Assembly (NCBI RefSeq): GCF_049243985.1
Contig: NC_135379.1
Location: 21,226,001 to 21,290,000 of the forward strand
Reading direction: 5' to 3'
Source: Paroedura picta
Taxonomy: Eukaryota > Chordata > Lepidosauria > Squamata > Gekkonidae
DNA length: 64,000 bases
The position numbers were made by a program, and so were the translations under genes. Under the pieces are notes generated by a model. That model was not told where the DNA came from. It worked only from the letters and a program-made list of their open reading frames with translations, and searched no databases. This document shows, piece by piece, positions 1 through 11,471 of this stretch. How positions within the stretch are numbered: the stretch's first letter is position 1; every line of letters begins with the position of its first letter.

Positions 1-1299
1 GTCCATAAGGTAACTGCATCATTATCCCACACTTTTGCCAGTGTAAATACAGTGCTATCAAAGTGTGCAATGCTTCATGTAAACACCATCATGTAAACAC
101 CATCATGAGCCAAATCCCTTAAGGCTGAGCTGCAGTTAAATATAGAAAGCAGCAACTTTGTCTTTGTTCTTTCAGACTCTTGAGGATGCCCATCCTCCTC
201 AGCTGCAGCTCAGAACACTCATGAAATTGGTGTCCAGCAGCTGTTACTACCTGGGGCAATAGAAGCAGGCCTGCTTTCCCTATGCAGATTTACTCCCATA
301 CGAGTGCATTGAAATCAGTGGGTTTAGACTGGAATAACTCTGCCTGGGACTGCACTCTCTGGTACACAATGGGCACCCAAGTTACATTGCATTTTTCTCA
401 GCTCCCAGGGAGCATGTATCCTCCCTGGCACTGTGCCCTTACAGAGGGTGAGCCGGTAAGAGTGAGCTGTTGGGCATCTTTCTGCTGGCCTGATTATTCT
501 CTTCCCATAGAACTGACTGTGAGCAACCTGTTGCCACCCTGTAATGAAAGCAGATCAGCTTCTAAGTGGTGTTTTTGGACATAGGATTGCACTGCCCATT
601 TCAGTGGCTTTAAGTCTTCCTAACAGTCTATGAATCTTTACTGGTCTGGCCACATACTCAAAAGAAAAGGGCCACATTGAAGTGGATACATATTCGGGTT
701 CTGATGTGCTATACAGCTGGGGATGCTCCTTTGGGGGATTTGGGTTTTTATTTTAACAGCTACTTTTAATTTTAAGACACATCTAAGCACTTTTTGGTCC
801 CGCTGATTTCACATGCTCATCTCTCCCACTGAAATGAATGGGGCTTGGGTTGACATCCGGGGTTTCATGCACCATATATTTCCTTGCAGTGGCACACTGC
901 CAAGTGGCAGATACCTTCTGCAACCAAAAGTGATCTGCCCTGGAGTTTTGGCTATCTGCTGACTGTAATTCGAGGGAGGCTGTTTGAATTTTCTTTTTTT
1001 CACACTGTGAACAAGTTCCTGCAATGCAAGTGTTTAAAAAGGTCCATCTGCTGGCCTGGGTTTTATTCTCATAAATCAGTAGCAGGAGAAGCATCGTCCA
1101 CAGTGACCAACGCCATCGTCCTGCCTCTCTCGTAAATGCAGGTCTTCACATCCTTTTTAAAAGCTCTCAAAACAGCTTGTAAAACTAATGGGAAATGATT
1201 TTTATTGTTCGTATTTCAAAACGCATAGAGAAGGTTTTTATGGAACACAAAGGATAAATGAAATAAGTGTAAATACTTCTGCTAATCTTTATAATTTTG
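1..1299. other. Intergenic, nothing recognised
   Basis: No repeat family, RNA gene or exon is recognised. Open frames of up to 103 codons on both strands overlap each other, lack known motifs and look like chance. Confidence 0.6.
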
Positions 1300-1565
1300 A
1301 TCCAGGGCCTTCGGAGTCTGACCATGACAATGAAGATCTCGGTCCCTCCCTGAGCCAGAGAGGTCATCGGGCTTCCCCTACTGCTGTTCCCCCTCCCCCA
1401 GGCGCTGTTAAGAAGCTTGTGGAGCTGCCAAGAGTGGGTTTTTATCTGTTTTTTAAATTGTTTTAGGGGGATTTTATTGAGGGCTGTTGATGTTACCTGC
1501 CAGGAGCCACTGTGTGGGAGTAGCAGGCTATAAATGGAATTATAAATAAATAAACAAACAAATAA
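1300..1565 (+). mobile_element. L2-like LINE 3' tail
   Basis: The stretch ends in ctataaatggaattataaat followed by an AAAT/AAAC-type simple tail. The upstream part (about 1300-1480) is GC-richer and low in stops but has no recognised domain. Assignment to L2 is by the tail form only. Confidence 0.4.
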
Positions 1566-1960
1566 ATGTTGTTGTTGTTGTTGTTATTAATTTGACCTAT
1601 TACCCACACTCTCAGACCTGCCAGCTCATAGCAGTTCACAACAAAAGGATAAAACCCAATAAAATCACCCAACAACAGTTAAGAAACCCCAACCCTCCCC
1701 CGGAAGGCCTATTAAACCCAACCTAATACCCTGTTTCTATGCCACAAGATGTTCCGGTGCTGAGCTGATTTGGATATGATGGGTCAATGTTCCAGTATAT
1801 GAAAATTCAGAAAGTTTAGAAAGATAGGTCTTCCAAACCCTGGCCTCAACCAATTACCTGGTGGAAGAGCTCCATCTTGCAGGCCCATCTTTACACAGGA
1901 TGGCCCAATTATAATCCGGAATGCCACTTTATACCAAAGTAAAATCTCTATATGACTCCT
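1566..1960 (-). mobile_element. LINE-like repeat in reverse, with (GTT)n
   Basis: A (GTT)n run at 1566-1586 leads into aatttgacctattacccac, acaaaaggataaaacccaat (reverse tail form) and at 1828-1900 a segment cctcaaccaattacctggtgg, agagctccatcttgcagg. The latter is akin to 61915-62000 (cctcaaccataggtctggtgg). Confidence 0.45.
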
Positions 1961-3117
1961 CTTCCCAGCACTACTTGTTAGTGATATCCTTCTAATTTAT
2001 TTTGAGTTTGATTTTGGTTTTGTATTTTTGCTTGTTTGTGTATTTTATGTATTTATATCCCAGATCCCCTCCCCCTGAAAGGGGTTTACAACATTGTTCC
2101 TCTCTCTTCTACTTGGTCTTCACCCCAAAGCCCTGTGGAGTAGAGGGTGACTGATTCATTTAGCAAGACTGGAGTTTCTGAGATCCAAATCCAGCCTCCT
2201 AATCCCTAATCTGGAGATGAAACTTGGAAGTATGGAAAGGACTGGAATCTGCTGCCTAGAACAGCTACCTCGTGTCTGCTCATGGCAGAAAATATGGCCG
2301 TACGTATCCAAATAGCCAATATGATATTGTACAGTAGTCTGACTTCAGCTTTACAGACATGGAATCAATGAGACCCACTGAATTACAAGGATGACTTCAC
2401 AACCCCATGACAGAAAGAAGAAGAGAAGTGCTATGAGCTTATCACTATCAAAACCAGAACCACAGGCAGCAGGCCATGGACAGGAAATACAAGCTGAGTA
2501 TCAGTAGGTAAACTTTAGTGAAGGCCACATAGAGCTTCCAGGCCTGACAACCAGCAGGAGCCTGAGGGGCCAGGACATGGGGTGGGGGAGACACAAAGAT
2601 GTGTGCCATCACATCACTTATTGTGAAGACCCAGAAGTGACACAGGATAGCTGTTTTGAATGTAGGTTTTTGCTGGTCCCAAGAGTCAAGATTTACCTAC
2701 AGGTGGTCACTGACAGTAGCCCAGCAATTCTCATTGTGTATTGTTTTGGTATTGGTCGAGGACTGTAATAATTGACTGACCAACCAGCTGACTGACCAAC
2801 CGTGTTTCTAGGAATCACTGGAAGTTCTTTGGTGAAACCACAGAGTTTACAGCAGCTCCTAGAGCTACCCTCAGTTACTTTCAGGCTTTCACCAGAAATG
2901 GTGAAACAGTGTGCAAAATGTTGCCAGATTTCTTCAAAAAATTCTCCCACAAGGCAGGCAACAGGATGGGTGGACTTCCCCACCCAGACTAGAGGATCAG
3001 CAAGGTTGGGGTCAGAGCTATCCACTGAGTGACCCGATCTCACAGTTCTGCCCAATATCTATAAAGAGAGGCAGGAGGTATGATAACTTTGCTCTCTGTA
3101 TGTGCCTTTGCTCTCTG
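1961..3117. other. Intergenic, mostly unassigned
   Basis: A short LINE-like tail form (tatttatatcccagatcccc, aaaggggtttacaac) lies near 2040-2095. The rest has no recognised element or gene. Confidence 0.5.
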
Positions 3118-3286
3118 CAGTTCTCCTGGGATTACAATTGAAGTTCAGATTACAGAGATCAGTTCCCCTGGAGAAGATGTCAGCTTCAGAGGGAGAACTG
3201 CTTGGTGTCACATCCCTTCTGAGCTCCTTCCCTGGCTCCACCCTCAAACCTCCAGAGCTTTTTCAACTTGGAGCTGGCAACCCTGT
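3118..3286 (+). repeat. Roughly 200-bp dispersed repeat (ctggag...ttggcaacc), left truncated
   Basis: This repeat family has the core agatcagttcccctggagaa, a gagggtgga-ct-tatggca middle, a C-rich part and the end gagctggcaacc. Complete copies start near ttgccaacttccaggtgg, so the two ends are inverted (GGTTGCCAAC-like). It has no coding capacity; class unknown. Confidence 0.7.
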
Positions 3287-3289
3287 TCC

Positions 3290-4510
3290 AGGCCACTGGC
3301 AATCCTATTCATAGCTGGGGCAATCTAGCTCTCCCTAGTTTCCGGCAGAAACCTCTTTCCCAGCCCTGCTAACAAAGGTCCTTTCACCTGGAGACATTAG
3401 AGACTGGATCTTGTTTTACGTATATCCTAATTATATGCTCCTCCGTTTGCTCATGTACTGTGACTCGAGGCTTTCTGGTTTCAGAAGCCTCCAATTTAAC
3501 ATGGCCTGAAGGCTGGTTCTTGGGCAAACCGGCATTTCTTTCCTTCTCACAAACGAACTGGAATTCTAAACTGAAAATCCCAATTTGTGGGGAGGGGAAA
3601 ACACTCTAGCTTGTTCAGGCACCTACCTTCAGTTCAGACATTTAAGCAATTTGGATTTTGACCCACGGCTTCCACAGTGAGGAAAGCTTCAATTTGTACT
3701 GCGGGTGTCAGCAGGACACTCACGAATACGGCAGCTTCCGACAGAATTCTTTGTGGCCTGAGAATGCAGACTCTGATTTTCTCATCTGTGAATCCCAGAA
3801 TGTTCAGGGTTTATGCTTAGTATTGTTGAAGAATTGTGATAGAACACAACACACTCCATTCCTATGCTCTGGCCCTCCTTTCCCCCCTAGCTTCTTCTAA
3901 GCTAAGAATAGGGGCTTCGTTTTCCAAATCTCTTGCATGTTCTTTTGTGTGGGTAGTACAATACAAAGAACACTAGGTGGTCCCTGTGATTCAATTTTTG
4001 CTTTTTAGAAGCATTTTCTTCTAAGCACAATTATGGAACTTCTACAAGAAAGGGGGAGGGAGAAGGAATTCCAGTAGGAAGTCACCACCCAGAACCACAT
4101 CAAGAACTGCAAAAGCAATGAGGGACATTTTCTCGGCCTTCAAAACCAGAGATTGACGTGGCACTCACAGCCTCTGAAGTAAAGCAATGTAGTCCTTTGG
4201 AAAATTGCTTTAAAAACCATTGGCTTATGGGTTCTGCTGAAGCTGGATACGCCCTGTAATACTAAGAGGCCGATTTACCAAATTGAAGCTATGAGATGAA
4301 AAAGAGAGTTACAAATAGAACAGAGGGCTGGGGTTTGATGGCTTTTCAAGAGTCAAGGGAGACAAATGTCCACTAAAGGAATGATCAGACAGATTAGCTT
4401 CTGTGGACACAGCAGCCCCCAGCATAGGGGCCAAATAGTCAGTGACAAGAGGGTTCACACTATCCTGAAGTCATCCCCAGACCCAAACCGCTACCTAGAG
4501 AAAGCCAGGC
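3290..4510. other. Intergenic, nothing recognised
   Basis: No repeat, exon or RNA gene is recognised here. Confidence 0.6.
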
Positions 4511-4511
4511 T

Positions 4512-4738
4512 GATGTGGTGGTTAAGAGCTGTGACATCCAAACCTCCACATACAGCCAGCTGGGTAACCTTGGGCCACTCACTGTTCTGTTAGAATTGTT
4601 CTCTGTCAGGGCACTTCTGTCAGGGCAGACACCTCACAGGGTGTCTGCTGGGGGAGAGGAATGGAAGGTGATTGTAAACTACTTTGGGACTTATAAAAAA
4701 AACAACGCTTCTTCTTCTTCTCCTCCTCCTCCACCTCT
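4512..4738 (+). mobile_element. CORE (MIR-like) SINE, internally decayed
   Basis: The segment has gtggttaagagc head, agccagctgggtaaccttgg core, ctcacagggtgtctg and a CTT/CCT-rich tail. Part of the head between the A-box-like and core parts is missing. Confidence 0.8.
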
Positions 4739-5137
4739 CCCAACAATGATGCGAAGCGAAGTTCTTGAGTCAATGTGCCTGATTCCCAAATGAGTAAGGT
4801 CAGTAGAATACACTCTTCATATGCTCAGAAGCACTCTTCTGCTAGTGACAAAAGTTTTAGGATTGCTGCCAATGACAAAAGTTTTAGGATCAATGTGAGT
4901 CACATCAGTTTCTGCCGGGTTCTTAGGTCTTTCTCCAACTTTAGCAGTTGGCTGTCACAGTACAAATTGCCTTTCATGGCACACCAACTAATACCAAAGT
5001 ACAGTTTTAGTCCACACCTATTCCTATGTTGTCCAGGAATGCAGCACACAATTTCTTACCCAATACAGTAGTTAAGAAATCCAGGAAACAAAGAGAAACA
5101 ACTAATAATTGAACCTTTTTTTGTAGAGCCCATTTTA

Positions 5138-5298
5138 GGGATGGCAGGCTCCAAGGCATCCCCTGGAATTAGAGCTCATCTCCAGACCACAGAGGTCAGT
5201 TTCCCTGGAGAACATGGATACTTTGGAGGATGCACGCCATGACACTCATCTCCATCCCCAAATCTCCAGGAGTTTTCAAACTTGGATCAGAGAACCTA
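5138..5298 (+). repeat. Roughly 200-bp dispersed repeat, diverged copy
   Basis: gatggcaggctccaaggcat, ggtcagtttccctggagaac and atccccaaatctccaggagt keep the family order; the right end is decayed. Confidence 0.6.
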
Positions 5299-5395
5299 AC
5301 ACAAACACACACACAATCTCCTGATAATGGATACCGAATCCCGTTTTGAGTTTTCATATGAAAAGGTACTTGGATCTCTGTGTGAGACTTTAGAA

Positions 5396-5778
5396 CAGTG
5401 GTTCTCAACCTTCCTAATGCTGTGACCCTTTAATTCAGTTGTTCCTCATGTTGTAGTGACCCCCAACCATAAAACTATGTAAGTGTTCTTTCACAGAAAT
5501 TAAAGCAAAACTGACCAATGGCGTGAAGATCCATTGTTCACAATTGTATATATATTTTTTTCTGGGGTTCCTCAGTTCAGTTCTGCCTCTTGTCCCACCA
5601 TGCCGATCTTGCTCTTTTCCACTACTCCAGACAGACAGATGCTCTATTTCAATCTACCCCTCAAGGTTGTTGTGTGGATGGTGCCCCCCCCCGGCCAAGC
5701 TGCTCACCCTGCTACGACCCCTCTGAAAGGGTAATTCGACCCCCAAAGGGATCCCAACCCCCAGGTTGAGAACCACTG
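5396..5778 (+). mobile_element. SPIN-type hAT DNA transposon, non-autonomous, 383 bp
   Basis: Ends are CAGTGGTTCTCAACCTTCC and GGTTGAGAACCACTG, with a perfect 8-bp target duplication ctttagaa at 5388-5395 and 5779-5786. The left 90 bp (gtgaccctttaattcag, tcctcatgttgtagtgac, ccccaaccataaaa) and the right part (gaaagggtaattcgaccccc, aaagggatc) match the SPIN (Space Invaders) consensus as I recall it. SPIN is a hAT element known to have moved horizontally among many tetrapods, including squamates. The middle (about 5490-5700) does not look like the usual SPIN interior. No transposase is encoded. Confidence 0.85.
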
Positions 5779-5990
5779 CTTTAGAACAACAAGCTGAAAT
5801 GGAGGAATCAATTCCCTTGAAGCACGATGTAACATGCGGGAAACACAACACTGACCTTAAACTCCACGGCCTTCCTGGGTCTTAATCACACAAGTGTGCC
5901 CAGGTGTGCAATACCAATAGACGGGCAATCAGTTTGTGCTAAAGGCTTAGAACTTTCAGTTCAGTAGGAGGCACCAGATGTACATTTCAT

Positions 5991-6404
5991 TTTTGTTGTT
6001 AGGTACGAAGTCACGTCCGACCCGTTGCGACCCCATGGACAATGATCCTCTAGGCCTTCCTGTCCTCTACCATTCCCCTGAGTCCATTTAAATTTGCACC
6101 TACTGCTTCAGTGACTCCATCCAGCCACCTCATTCTCTGTCGTCCCCTTCTTCTTTTGCACTCAATCGCTCCCAGCATTAGGCTTTTCTCCAGGGAGTCC
6201 TTCCTTCTCATGAGATGGCCAAAGTATTTGAGTTTCATCTTCAGGATCTGGCCTTCTAAGGAGCAGTCAGGGTTGATCTCCTCTAGGACTGACCGGTTTG
6301 TTCGCCTTGCAGTCCAAGGGACTCGCAAGAGTCTTCTCCAGCACCAGAGTTCAAAAGCCTCAATTCTTTGACGCTCAGCCTTCCTTATGGTCAAACCTTC
6401 ATTT
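5991..6404 (-). mobile_element. Bov-B (RTE) LINE, 3' fragment
   Basis: The minus strand codes for a 114-codon piece of the Bov-B reverse transcriptase C-terminus: ERQRIEAFELWCWRRLLR, VPWTARRTNRSVLEEI, KLKYFGHLMRRKDSLEKSLM and RRRRGRQRMRWLDG-like words are all visible (here KRRRGRQRMRWLDG). A TAG replaces the Trp of the usual DRKAWR word. The 3' end shows the usual gtgacttcgtacctaacaac. It is 5' truncated, as most LINE copies are. Confidence 0.9.
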
Positions 6405-7438
6405 CTATAAAATATAATGACAATGACTGTAAAACAATAATCTACATAGAATTGCAGGTGGGTTTTTTAAATTGTCATATCAGCCTTTTAGAAAGGGCTT
6501 GTTAGTATTGTTGCTGTCACTTTAAAAACTTTTAGCCCGTCACATTTTTTTTTAAGGAAGTCTTAATTGAAACCTCATGGCAGTTCTTTGGCTGCTTGAT
6601 TCTGGCTGGTAAAACCAGAGCTATGGCCTGTTAAAGCTATGTGTGTCGATGATAAAGGGGAAGGTGGGACAGGAGGGGTGTAAGAAAAGGGAAACACTGA
6701 TTTGTTTTAAGACACAAAGTAAAAAGTGATAGTGGCTAAGAATTAGGTGATGAGACAGAGGAAATTGGCAACAACAGCAGAGTAGGATGGGGTATGAATC
6801 TGACTTTGAAATATATCAGTCTTATTGCCCTAGCTTAAGATTCAGTAAATCTGCATGCAGTAATTGTCAGTCCATGGCTACACCCACTTTCTTTGCAAAA
6901 ACTGAAAAATGACACCAGATTCTCCACATCCTCCAACTTGCCAGCACTTCCTTTCCTTAAAAGGGATGTGAACTGTACTCCTGCCAGCAGATCTGGCTGT
7001 AAATATCTCCCCACCCCCTTCAGTGCAGTCTACGTGGCTGAGGCTTTTCAGTGTCAAAACGGCAAAGAAATCTTTCCCTGGGAGGAACGTCTGGGTGGGT
7101 GTGCAATATTCACAGGCTTGCTAAAAAGCAACGTCAGAGAAAAAATGTCTAGCCTGCACTGGGGCCTGCAAGCTGTCTACGTGGTCCCTCGCTCCAAAAG
7201 ATCTATGCTGCTCCATAGCAGGAGCCCAGGGTTCGAACCCCTAGCCATAAAGCTTTGGGTGCTTTGGAATTCATACTCATACTCACCAGCCCTGGCTGCC
7301 TAAGACGTTGGACCAGTCTGCAGTTTATTCTGCACCATCTGTGTTCATAAAATGGGTCACTTGCATGTAGATATTCCGGAGCCCTTAACAGCTTGGGGGA
7401 GGGGGGCTGGTGGAGTGTTCAGAGTAGGAAGCTGATCT
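6405..7438. other. Intergenic, nothing recognised
   Basis: A 136-codon open frame (6893-7303, + strand) has no known motif, no splice context and no repeat match. It is not called as a gene. Confidence 0.55.
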
Positions 7439-7446
7439 CTATAAAG

Positions 7447-7516
7447 CAGGGGTAGGCAAACCGTGGCCCTCCAGATGCCCATGAACATCTGGAGGGCCAC
7501 AGTTTGCCCAACTCTC
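7447..7516. mobile_element. Short fold-back hAT element (70 bp)
   Basis: CAGGGGTAGGCAAACC begins a near-perfect palindrome (ggccctccagatg... catctggagggcc). It is flanked by ctataaag (7439-7446) and ctatagag (7517-7524), an 8-bp target duplication with one mismatch. The right terminus is decayed. Confidence 0.75.
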
Positions 7517-7920
7517 CTATAGAGGATAGAAATAAGGACCAGTAGTTAGAATGACCCTTGCCTCACTGCAGGATCCTCAAATTCAGACCAAGTTCTGTGT
7601 ACATTAGTGACAGACTTTTTGAGCACTGACAGGAACGTACCACACACAGGTACAAATCCTAAACCAACCGTGGACCTAGGAATAAGGCTGAAAAGACTCC
7701 TTCCCCCACTGCCACCCCATAAAGTGGCTTCTCGGTTTAAAGAATCATGGGGGATGGGAGGAGGGTTGAATTGGGAGGACATGCTTTCTTTGAGGCCAGT
7801 TGCTCCTCTCACACCATTCGCCACATATTGTCACATGATTCCAAAGGTCTACTGAGGATTTTGACAATCCTTAGGAGATGCTGAACTAGGTAGACCTTTT
7901 TCCTCAGTGTACACGTCAGC

Positions 7921-8208
7921 TAAGAGCCTCTTGTGGCACAGGGTAGTAAGGCAGCCTACATGCTCTCTGAAGCTCTGAACATAAGGCTGGGAGTTCGATC
8001 CCAGCAGCTGGCTCAAGGTTGACTCAGCCTTCTATCCTTCCGAAGTCGGTAAAATGAGTACCCAGCTTGCTGGGGGGCAAACGGTCATGACTGGGGAAGG
8101 CACTGGCAAACCACCCCGTATTGAGTCTGCCATGAAAACGCTGGAGGGCGTCACCCCAAGGGTCAGACATGACCCGGTGCTTGCACAGGGGATACCTTTA
8201 CCTTTACA
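7921..8208 (+). mobile_element. Sauria SINE (tRNA head, Bov-B-like tail)
   Basis: The head aagagcctcttgtggcacag leads to a B-box-like gggagttcgatcccagcagc, then gccttctatccttccgaagt, ggcactggcaaaccacc and the tail ggtcagacatgac...gatacctttaccttta. The tail resembles the Bov-B LINE 3' end, the known partner of Sauria SINEs. It is nearly complete. Confidence 0.8.
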
Positions 8209-8544
8209 CATCAGCTAGTCATACTGTTAAAAGGCAGCAAGGCAGCCCCTGCCTGAGCGAGACTCTCACCTTCTCAGATTCTTCATAGTGCTCAATGGTT
8301 GATGAAAAGTAATTAGTGGTGGTCATTATCTATTGGTGGCATGCTGAAAGACCTTAATACTGAAGTGAAACAGTTTCAGTATGTAGAGGAGTTCTCCTCC
8401 CCCAAAATAGGCCTCTCAGCTTTTCTCCTTCCTTTGCTTTCCTCCCTCCCTCACAGTGTGTCTGTTTTCTCCATTACTCGCTCTTTCTCACTTTTCTTGG
8501 GTTTTTATTCCTTTGCATTTCATCCTCTGGATTAATTCAGCATG

Positions 8545-9098
8545 TTATAGTGGTTAAGAGCAGTGACTTCTAATCTGGTGAGCCGGGTTTGATACCCCCC
8601 TTCTTCCACATGCAGCCAGCTGGGTGACCTTGGGCTAGTCACAAAGTACTGTTAGAGCTATTCTCACATACAAGTTTTGTCAGAGCTCTCTCAGCCTCAC
8701 CTACTGTTAAGTCTGCAGGTCTGGTAACACAGACTCAGAAGGTTCTTTAGAAACAGCTCTTGTATTGTAGTAACAGCAATCAACTCCAACTCAAACTGAA
8801 CAAGATACAAGGGCACAAATCCCAACTTATATACACTCTCAGCTGGTCCGCCAAGAGCCCTGATTGGCCCTTCATGGAGTCCACGGATTGGTCCATAAGA
8901 TCAGCCAGTTCTCAATGTTCATTGGTGGATTTCTCAAGCTCTGTTTTGAATAATGTCCCTGAAATCATAGTTCTGTCCACCTACATTACACCTACCTCAC
9001 AGGGTGTCTGTAGTGAGGAACAGAAGTAGGGGAATTGTAAGCCACTTTGAGACTCCTTCAAGTAGTGAAAAGCAGGGTATAAAAACCATCTCTTCTTT
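8545..9098 (+). mobile_element. tRNA-derived CORE (MIR-like) SINE, split by a solo LTR
   Basis: The left part (8545-8704) has the tRNA-like head with gtggttaagagcagtgact and ccgggtttgat, and the CORE word agccagctgggtgaccttgg. The right part (8991-9098) has cctcacagggtgtctg and the tail gtgaaaagcagggtataaaa. The two halves abut exactly once the LTR is removed. Confidence 0.85.
8705..8990. mobile_element. Solo LTR (286 bp) inserted in a SINE
   Basis: A segment starting TGTTAAG and ending ATTACA splits a CORE-SINE and is flanked by a 5-bp duplication cctac (8700-8704 and 8991-8995). Removing it and one cctac restores the SINE. TG...CA ends and a 5-bp duplication are the signature of LTR retroelement integration, so this is best read as a solo LTR fossil left after recombination. 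Family (endogenous retrovirus or Gypsy-type) is not determined. No internal coding region is present. Confidence 0.7.
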
Positions 9099-9344
9099 TG
9101 ATCTCAAACCATGCTCAGTATACCACCTGACCCAATGAGGGGCCATTTTGACCCAGTTTCCATGAAGGATGTTAACAGGATCTGGGATCTGTGACAGTTA
9201 TCACTTGTGCTTCAGATACTTGTCCATCTTGGTTTCTGAAATCTTGTAATCACTACATTAATGAGTAATTGATATCCATCATGAATTAACCACTGAATCA
9301 GGGTACCTTCACTTGCTTGCTTAAAGAAGTCCTTAAAAACATGT

Positions 9345-9595
9345 CACTGTTAAGAGCAGTGTCCTCTAATCTGGAGAGCCGGGTTTGATTCCCCACTACT
9401 CTACAGGCAGCCAGCTGGGTGACCATGGGCCCATCTCATCCTGTTAGAGCTGTACTCACAGAACAGTCCTGTCAGCGTTCTCTGAGCCTCACCTGTCTCA
9501 CAGGGTGTCTGTTGTGGGGAGAAGAAGGGAAGGCGATTGTAAGCTGCTCTGAGTTTCCTTTGGGCATTGAAAAGCAGGGTATAAAAGCCAACTGA
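9345..9595 (+). mobile_element. CORE (MIR-like) SINE, near full length
   Basis: It has the head gttaagagcagtg with gagagccgggtttgattccc (B-box-like), core cagccagctgggtgacc, then cacagggtgtctgttgtggg and the tail gaaaagcagggtataaaagc. This is one of the best preserved copies in the window. Confidence 0.85.
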
Positions 9596-9599
9596 GGAT

Positions 9600-10581
9600 T
9601 GTTAAAAACCTCAGCCTGGTATTCTGCATCTGTGGTTTTCTTCTGTCAATGGTCAGGACTCCAGTCACAGCATGTGTTTTGCATTTTTGCCAGGAAATTA
9701 GGCAGTCCTCCCTCCTGTCATGCCCCCCCTTTTTTTGGTCTGAGCATGAGCAGTAATGCACTTGCACCATAATACAAACCAATATGTCAGCCAGACCTAT
9801 TTTAAATGTGAACACTCATAGGTTGTGAGCCCCCATGCTTGAAGTGCAAGTTTGTGGTTTAGTTGCTTCCCTCCCCCTTCCTGCAGGAGGCAAGACTTAT
9901 CTCAACCCCATCCCTCAATTCCTATGGCATTTGAATCCCCAAACGGAGAGGGGGGAGTCTTGGGTTGATGTGTGCTCAATCACCATGCATGCACGAAGAC
10001 AAAGCAGGTTGGCCGCCATTTCACAACTGTTTACCTGCATGAAAGTTACAAAGTGCCCCATTGCACCTTAAAGCATGAAAGTGTGTTTAGATGCTGGAGG
10101 GGGAGATGGGGGAAGCAGATGGAAGAATGTGGAGCCCTAGGCACGGAGCTTTTATTCCAATCCCAGGTCGATTCAATCCCTGCCGTCTACACTGAATGTG
10201 ATTTCCATTTTGATTTTGGGTGATCTGCAACAAGCAAGATTGATCTGGAGTGACCCCCCATGATATCCTGGAGTGGCTATAACCCTCAATATTGAAAAAA
10301 TCATAAAGTAATGAAAGGTGTTCAGTACTAAAATATCAACAATGCTCCTACAAGCTCATGTATTTTTCTCATACTATCAAAATGCATAATTTCCTCAAAG
10401 GACCTTAAAACGTTCTGCAGGGATAAATGTACAGCTGCTATTCCTAAATTGAAGAATATCCAGAGGAGAAACATGTTAACTCTTTGTAGATGTGAGACTG
10501 GGATGACTCAGAATGAGTCCATGTGGCAGAATGGTTTTTCCCCTTGGTTTTCTTTTTTAAGTCTACTTTATTTTGCCAAAG

Positions 10582-10615
<34 letters not shown>

Positions 10616-11323
10616 CTCCCGTCTTTGGTATAGTTGGCTAAAGAAATTGTAGATAGACTACAGCAGCAACAAATATTTATTCTGGATTATCCACATATAT
10701 AAATAATAATTTTAAAAAACCTTAGCCACAGTGTATTTGTTCGATCTCTGGGTGGCTATTTTGTAACTTCAAGTGACAATTCAGATTGCATTTTAAATAT
10801 TTCATTGACTAGATCTCTTTTCAGAAGTCACAGTTAAAAGTACCAGGAACCTCCTAAGATCACCGCATTGTGTAAACTAAGGTATAAACCACATGTAGAA
10901 CATCAGTTTGCATTAACAGACTGCATTCACATATACCAGGGCTGTGTGCACTTGGTCAATGCAGATGTTACTCCCATGCACACAACATGGCAACTGTGCA
11001 TATCAGGAAAGAACACAGGCAGTGCACACGCCTCTTATGCATGATCAGTGGGCTCCTGGTACAAGTGATAGCAACATCTGGAAGGCACATAGGGAGGTGT
11101 AGCAATGGTTATCCATTCACCATGCTTTTCTAGCTGGCTAGTTCAGGAGGGTAGACCAGCCTCACTTGCTAGTAGCTTGGTAAAGCACAGTATCTAAGAA
11201 ATTGAGCTACAAATGAGAAATTCCCCAGTCCAAATCTCCCCTTTGCCATGAATTCACCATGTGATGATGACAGGCAAGCTGCCTATGTTTCCATTGTGCT
11301 AGAGAAGGATAGTCTTTGGCTTA
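9600..11323. other. Intergenic, nothing recognised apart from a CT run
   Basis: Only the (CT)n tract at 10586 stands out. Confidence 0.6.
10586..10614. repeat. (CT)n microsatellite
   Basis: About 14 CT units follow aaagaaat. Confidence 0.95.
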
Positions 11324-11331
11324 CTTTATAG

Positions 11332-11463
11332 CAGGGGTAGTCAACCTGTGGTCCTCCAGATGTTCATGGACTACAATTCCCATGAGTCCCTTCCAGTGCT
11401 ATCAGAGACTCATGGTAATTGTAGTCCATGAATATCTGGAGGACCACAGGTTGACTACCCCTG
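11332..11463. mobile_element. Fold-back hAT element (132 bp)
   Basis: Ends are CAGGGGTAGTCAACCTG and CAGGTTGACTACCCCTG, with a perfect 8-bp duplication ctttatag at 11324-11331 and 11464-11471. Most of the element is one long inverted repeat carrying ccatggactacaattcccat or its decayed complement. No coding capacity. Confidence 0.9.
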
Positions 11464-11471
11464 CTTTATAG

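Noticed and set aside
7921-8000. A tRNA gene in the head of the repeat
   Set aside because: The tRNA-like head is part of a Sauria SINE and cannot fold as a standard tRNA; the CORE-SINE heads were rejected for the same reason.
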